Assembly (NCBI GenBank): GCA_017517815.1
Contig: JAFWYA010000101.1
Span: 20,407 to 84,406, forward strand
Origin: Clostridia bacterium
GTDB lineage: Bacteria > Bacillota_A > Clostridia > Christensenellales > Aristaeellaceae
Direction: 5' to 3'
DNA length: 64,000 bases
Under the pieces are notes generated by a model that was not told where the DNA came from, did no database searches, and saw only the letters and a program-made list of their open reading frames with translations. Shown one piece after another: positions 55,901 through 61,900 of the stretch. How positions within the stretch are numbered: position 1 is the first letter of the stretch; each line of letters opens with the position of its first letter. Both the position numbers and the translations under genes were made by a program.

Positions 55901-58900
55901 GTTGTATTCATTTCCGTCAGCATCCCAGCTGGTGCGTTCGCGCACATTGACGATGCCCGCCATGTTCACGCCAACACCAATATCAGAGGAAGCGCCCAGA
56001 GAGCCGCCGATCAGACGGATGTTGGTATCCGTGTCGGCATCCATATCAAACTTGTTGCTGAGGGTGATGACGCTGCCATCCCCCACCTGCGCCAGCGTGT
56101 TGCCCGTGGCGTAGATCATGGACAGGCTGCCCGCCATGCCCAGCTTGGCATCAGTACCGGCATTGATGCCGCCCGCAATGGCTTCCACATAGTAGTTGAC
56201 CATCGAAGCATAGTTGAGCAGGTCCAGCACCTTGGTCAGGTGCTCAGCCTTCATGTTCAGCTCCAGGCTGTTGTTGCCCAGCTTGCCTTCATCATCGCCC
56301 TTGCCGTCAGAAATGTTGATGTTGATCAGGCCCTTGTTCTGGGGATTATCATCCGGCACATTGACGGTGAACAGGGTATTCCAGTCAAAGGGGAACTGGT
56401 AGTCGTCAGCCGTAACAGCCTGACGCTGTGCATTCACCTTCAGGCTGGAGGCATGGATGGTGTTGTTCCTGCCGATACCGGCATACAGATCATTTTCAGC
56501 ATAGAGCACGCCAAAGGAAGCACCCATGCCCACCGTCTGGCCGCCCGCCTGCAGAGCGCTGGCGCGCAGGGCAAGCTTGGACTTGTCGGTGCTGCTGATG
56601 CTGATTTCGTCGGCATTAATCACAGTGCCGTCGAGGGTGTATGCATTGCTCTGCGCCATTGCGGCAACCACAGCCACAGCGCCTGCCATGCCGACCTTGC
56701 CGCCCTTGCCCGCAATGGAACCGGCTACCGCCTGGGCAGCCAGCAGTCCGGCATACTTGCCGTCCATGTTCTGGGTCAGAGTGGAGTCAACATTGACGTC
56801 GCCGCCATCGGTGGTGGTGAGTTCGCCGCCTACGAAGCTGTCAGCCTCGTTCAGGTTGACGGACACCGCTACGCCAGCAGAGATATTGTTTGAATTGGGG
56901 TCAAGGACGGTAACAGTTGCACCGGTGCCAGTGGTGCGGAAGTTGCCGCGGTTTTCGGCGTTCACATCTGCGCCGCCAGTGGTGAAGCTGCCTTCCACGG
57001 ATGCCTTGGCGTCGTGATGGGTCACATTCACGCCCAGTGCTGCCGCAATGTTGATGCTCTGCTTCTGCTGAGCGCTCTGATCCAGCGGCTGGCTGGTGGC
57101 CGCGGTATTGGCGTTGCCAAGCGCACCGGTCGCAGCGCTGCTGCTGGGAGCAGCAGGCGTCTGGATGTAGAGGGCCTGCATCAGTGTGCCGGCCAGAGGC
57201 AGGTTGGCATTGCTGGCCTTGGCAAACAGCGGGGAGTACTTCTTGGTCATGTGCTGCACAGCCATGGCATTAATGCCGCCGGTAGAGGGCTTGTCGAGCA
57301 CGTTTGCCAGGTCGACGGCAAAGCGGATCTTGTCCAGATAACGGTCAAGGCTCATACCGGTGACCATAGCAAGCGAAGTTGCCTCATCCTCGTTGGAGGT
57401 GATGGCTTCCACAAGAGCATTGCCCTTGATAACGCCGCTGCCGCCCAGACGGGCGATCACGTCAGACAGAGCAATATTTGCCGCAACGCTCGCACCGACG
57501 GCAGCCGTTTTGCCCACAGCAAAACCAGAGGTGTGGGTCAGGGTCTGGCCACGCTGGTAGGCATGCAGGATGAGGTTGCGCAGGGCCTCCTCCCCTACTG
57601 CCTCACCGGCAAGTAGGCTGCTGTTGAGAATGTTGCCGCCGTTGAGGGCGAGGACAGCGCCGTCCTTCACCTCAGCGCGCACATTATTGGTGATCAGCGT
57701 CAGAGCGACCGCAGCATCCGCCGCAATGTCCTTGACACTGCTGTTGTTGGACTTCGCTGCAGGAGCTGCGCCGAAGTTGGGAATGGTCTTGGCCACCTTC
57801 TGCTGGGTACCGATCGGGTCCTGACCGGCGGCAGCAACGGTGTCAACGTCGTTTTGAACGGTTGCCTTAACGCCCAGTGCCTTGGCGGTGACGTTACGGT
57901 TTTCACCCACCAGCGCATCAGCCCTGGCATTGGCGATGCTCACGGCGAAGGAAGCGCCAACGCCTACAGAATTGCCGCTCTTGTCGACTTGCGGATCCAG
58001 CACATTCTTGTCCGGCAGGCCGTTTTCCATTTCGGAAGCGGTAGCCGTGGTGTACACCTTCTGTGCTGCATTGGCGATCAGCGTCACGATGCCGCCGGCA
58101 ACGATATCGCCGTCAACCACAGCGCTGCGGTCTGCAAAGGCAGCCAGTGTGTCGCCGTCAACCCAGGTAAGCGCTGCGCTGCCGGCAACGCCGACGTTGG
58201 CCGCACCCTGACCGGCGATAGCAATGGTGGAGATGCGGCTGCCCATGCCGTCCAATTCGCTGGGATTGCCAAACTTGGCAGTGAGCGCATTGGATAGCAA
58301 TTCGCGCATGCTTGCGATGGTCGCCTTGGCGTCCATGCCAACCTGGCTGAACAGATTGTCAAGCCGGTCAGCGGCAGCATTGTCGCTGGTCAGCATGCCC
58401 AGATAGAACTGCGGATCACCCAGCACAGCCTTGAACTCAGCCATGATGGATTCGACGATGTCAGCAGCCAGCGTTACGGAGGTACTCACGGGAGCATCTT
58501 TCAGGCTGGCGATGATCATGTCGGTGATTTCCTTCGAAGCCTTTTGCTTCTCTTCAAAGGAAAGTGCGTTGTATTCGGGATAGTTCTGCAGCAGCTGCTC
58601 CAGCTTCATTCCCTGCTTTTCAGCAACAGCGCCCAACAGCACTTCCACGCCCTGCTGGCTTGCAAAGTAATTCACCAGTTCAGCAAGGATCTCTTCAGCA
58701 GTACGCTTCTGTGCATCTTCAACAATCTGCGCATTCAGGGTGATGTCGCCGCCTGCCTGTACCTTGCTTGCGCCGATGACAGCCTCGTTGTCGTAGTTCA
58801 GATAGTTTACAGCCGCAGCAACGCCCACGCCAACGTTGGACTTGACGGCGCTGCCGTTGGCCTTGATGATGGCGTCTGTATCCTGTTTGGAAGTCAGACT

Positions 58901-61900
58901 TACGTCCTCAGCCGCAACAATTTCTACATTGTCACCGATGCGGGCCGCAGAACCATTGAACAGAATGTTGGCAGCCAGTGCAGCAGCGATCTGCACATTG
59001 CCTTCGCTGGTCGCAGCAGCAGGGCGCTTGGCCGTCAGGTCATTCAGCTTCGTGGCACTCAGATTGCCGGATTTGCTGGCAGGCAGCTTGGCAGCCAGAC
59101 TCTTCAGCGCATCAACACCGGAGTCGATGGTCTTGTCCACGCCGCCCTTCTTGCCACTGACATTGCCGCCGGTTGTGGTGTTTTGGGAAATTGCTTTTTC
59201 AACATCCTCCTGCTTGTTGCCGGTGCTGGTATCATTGCCGCCGGCAATGCCGGTACCGGGCGCAGGACGGATACCGCGGGAACTGGCGCGCACGTCTTCA
59301 TTCACACGGCTGATGGAAGAAGCATCAATAATGATGTTCTTCGCATTCACACTGTGAACAAGCTCTGCCTCAGCGTTGTCGGAAACGACGATCACGCCGA
59401 AGGCAGCGCCCATGCCCACCTTTGCACCAGCCGCCTGGGCGTCCGAAACCAGGTTGCGGGTCATGCTGGTGTGCGCTGCAAGCGTCACATCGCCTGCAAC
59501 TTCAAGCGTATTTTCGGAGGAGTTTCTTCCTATATAAGAGGTGGTATTTACGCCGCCCAGGCTGAGTGCCAGAACCGGCATAATGCTGGTACCGCCCTCA
59601 GCGCCGGCAGCCGCCTCAATGCGGTGCGTACCGGTGAAGCTGGCTGCTGCGTTCACTGCCGACAGCTTGCCGTCAGCCACATTGAACGCAACGCCGTCTT
59701 CGATCACCGCACGGTTATCGATGCCAATGGTATCCACAGCGATGCCTGCACCGATGGCCTTGAATCCCGGGCTGCCCACATAGGAAGGCTGGAAAGGCAG
59801 CACGCCGGCAGGAATATTGATCTGCACGCGCATGCGCTTGCCGGAAGCATCGCCGGCAGTAATGAAATTGCCGCTGCCGTTTGCCTCAGCATTCACGCTG
59901 CCGTCCTTGAGCAGGTAGTACTTCGCGCCGCTGCCGATAGTCGCGTTGTTCTGGGCGGACAGCAGGTGCACAGCGATCGCGCCTGCCAGACCCAGCGAAG
60001 CCGACTTGTCCTCCGGTATATGACCGGACTTGGCCACCAGGGAAGACGCCATGTCGCCAAGATCAGCGCGAACGTCAATATCCTTCGCGGTGATCATGCC
60101 CTTTTCGATAATGGCATCGGTTTCCTGCATGATGATGCCCAAAGCCAGACCAGCACCGACGGCTGTGCTGGGAACTTCCTCCTGCGTGAAGCCGGGCAGC
60201 AGGTTAGGCGTTCTGTACAGCGAAGCGTCAGCACGCATTTCGTTGCGGATCTCGCCAAAGGCGGTAACCGTCACATCTTCTGCGGCCATCACCTGACCCT
60301 CTGTGCTGATCAGCGCGGTGGAGTCGGCATTGATGAAGCCCAGAACCAGCGCGCCCAGAACCTGATTCGCCTGCTTCGTTGCTTCGGGAGTTGCGGGCTT
60401 GGTGGCGTCGCTAAACAGATTACCCAGCATATTGAAGCCAGCCAGACCAAACAGCTTGCCCAGAATGGTGCGGTTGCCGGCAGGCTGTACACCGACGAGC
60501 TTTTCAGTAAAGCCCACAGCCTTAAACAGCGTGAACTGGCCCTGCAGCCCCTTCGACTGAACCGGGATGGAAACAGACACGGTGGTGTTGGCAACGCGAG
60601 AGGCAGCATCCACCTCTACCCCAGCCTGCTGGGAAAGAACATTCGCCTTGCCCTGAATGGCCGCTGTGGTATTCAGGTTAATGAAGCTGCCGGAGATGAA
60701 CACGCCGGTTTGAGGCTTAACGTTGAACTGGTTGCTCGGGTACCCCTGAGACGAAACACCCGTGATCAGATGGTTGCGGGCCAGCAGGCGTACATCGCCG
60801 CCTGCGGTGACGGTCGCATTTCCGTCGACGATCACGCTGGTATCAAAGTCTGCTGCGGCCAGCGCTGCGTTGAACTTGGTAACGCCTGCGCCGGAGTGAG
60901 CCATAATCTTGATGGCACTGTCAGCGCGAAGCATGACGCCTGCATCCTGCAGGGCAGTCTCGTCCGCAGTTTTCATGCCGGCAACGATTTTGGCATTGTC
61001 GGTCACATGCACTTTGGCTTCGCCGCCGACAATACCGATGGAGACCGGAATGACAACCTTCAGCATGGAGTTGGTGGCGTCGACGTTGATATCAACATCT
61101 GCCAGCGCATGCACGGAACCGCCGGCCTGCACATTGCCCTTTACATTAACATTGGCATATCCAGCCTTGATGGTGATGGGATTGAAGTCAAGATTCAGCA
61201 TACCGTTGACAATGGCGTCAGCCGGGATCCAGCTGTGGTGCAGCCACAGCTGCGCCGTCATGTCAACTGCCTTGGAAGCGATCAGCCTGGCATTTTCGCC
61301 GATGTTGATATAGATATCGCTGATCGCGTTATAAATGCCCACGTCGGCCTTGATCAGTTCAATTTCATCAGCGGTTTCGCCCTCGGTTTGGGTTTCAATG
61401 GTGGGGAAGTCCTCAATCTCAGCAAAAGCCTCATCCTCAGCAAAAGCCTGCAGCAGGATATTCTTGCCGGTGATGGTGCCGGTCACGTCGATCATATCGG
61501 CATCGACGATCACGTTGAAATCAGGGGCATCGATCTTTTCAACAGTTGTCAGATGATAATCCTTCGCGACAACATATATATTGGAAAGAATCAGTTCATT
61601 TTCGGAAGCAGTGATGTAGTCGGAAGCGGTGAAATTGACCGTGCCCTTGTCATCAGCAGCGGGAGCTACCACATAGTTGGTGAAGGACTGTGCCTGCACC
61701 TTCTGGCCAGCGTTGCCCAGAACAACCGTCTGCTTGTTGGCAAGCGTATCGGTATAGGCTTCCATGGTGCTGCCGATCAGAGTGTAGGCGCCGGTATGGT
61801 TCTGCCAATAAGGCAGCATCGTAACGTCATCCAGCACAGTCACATTTGCCATGGCTTCGACCTGGAATTCGACGCTGTCGGTGTTTACTTTGGCGTCAAT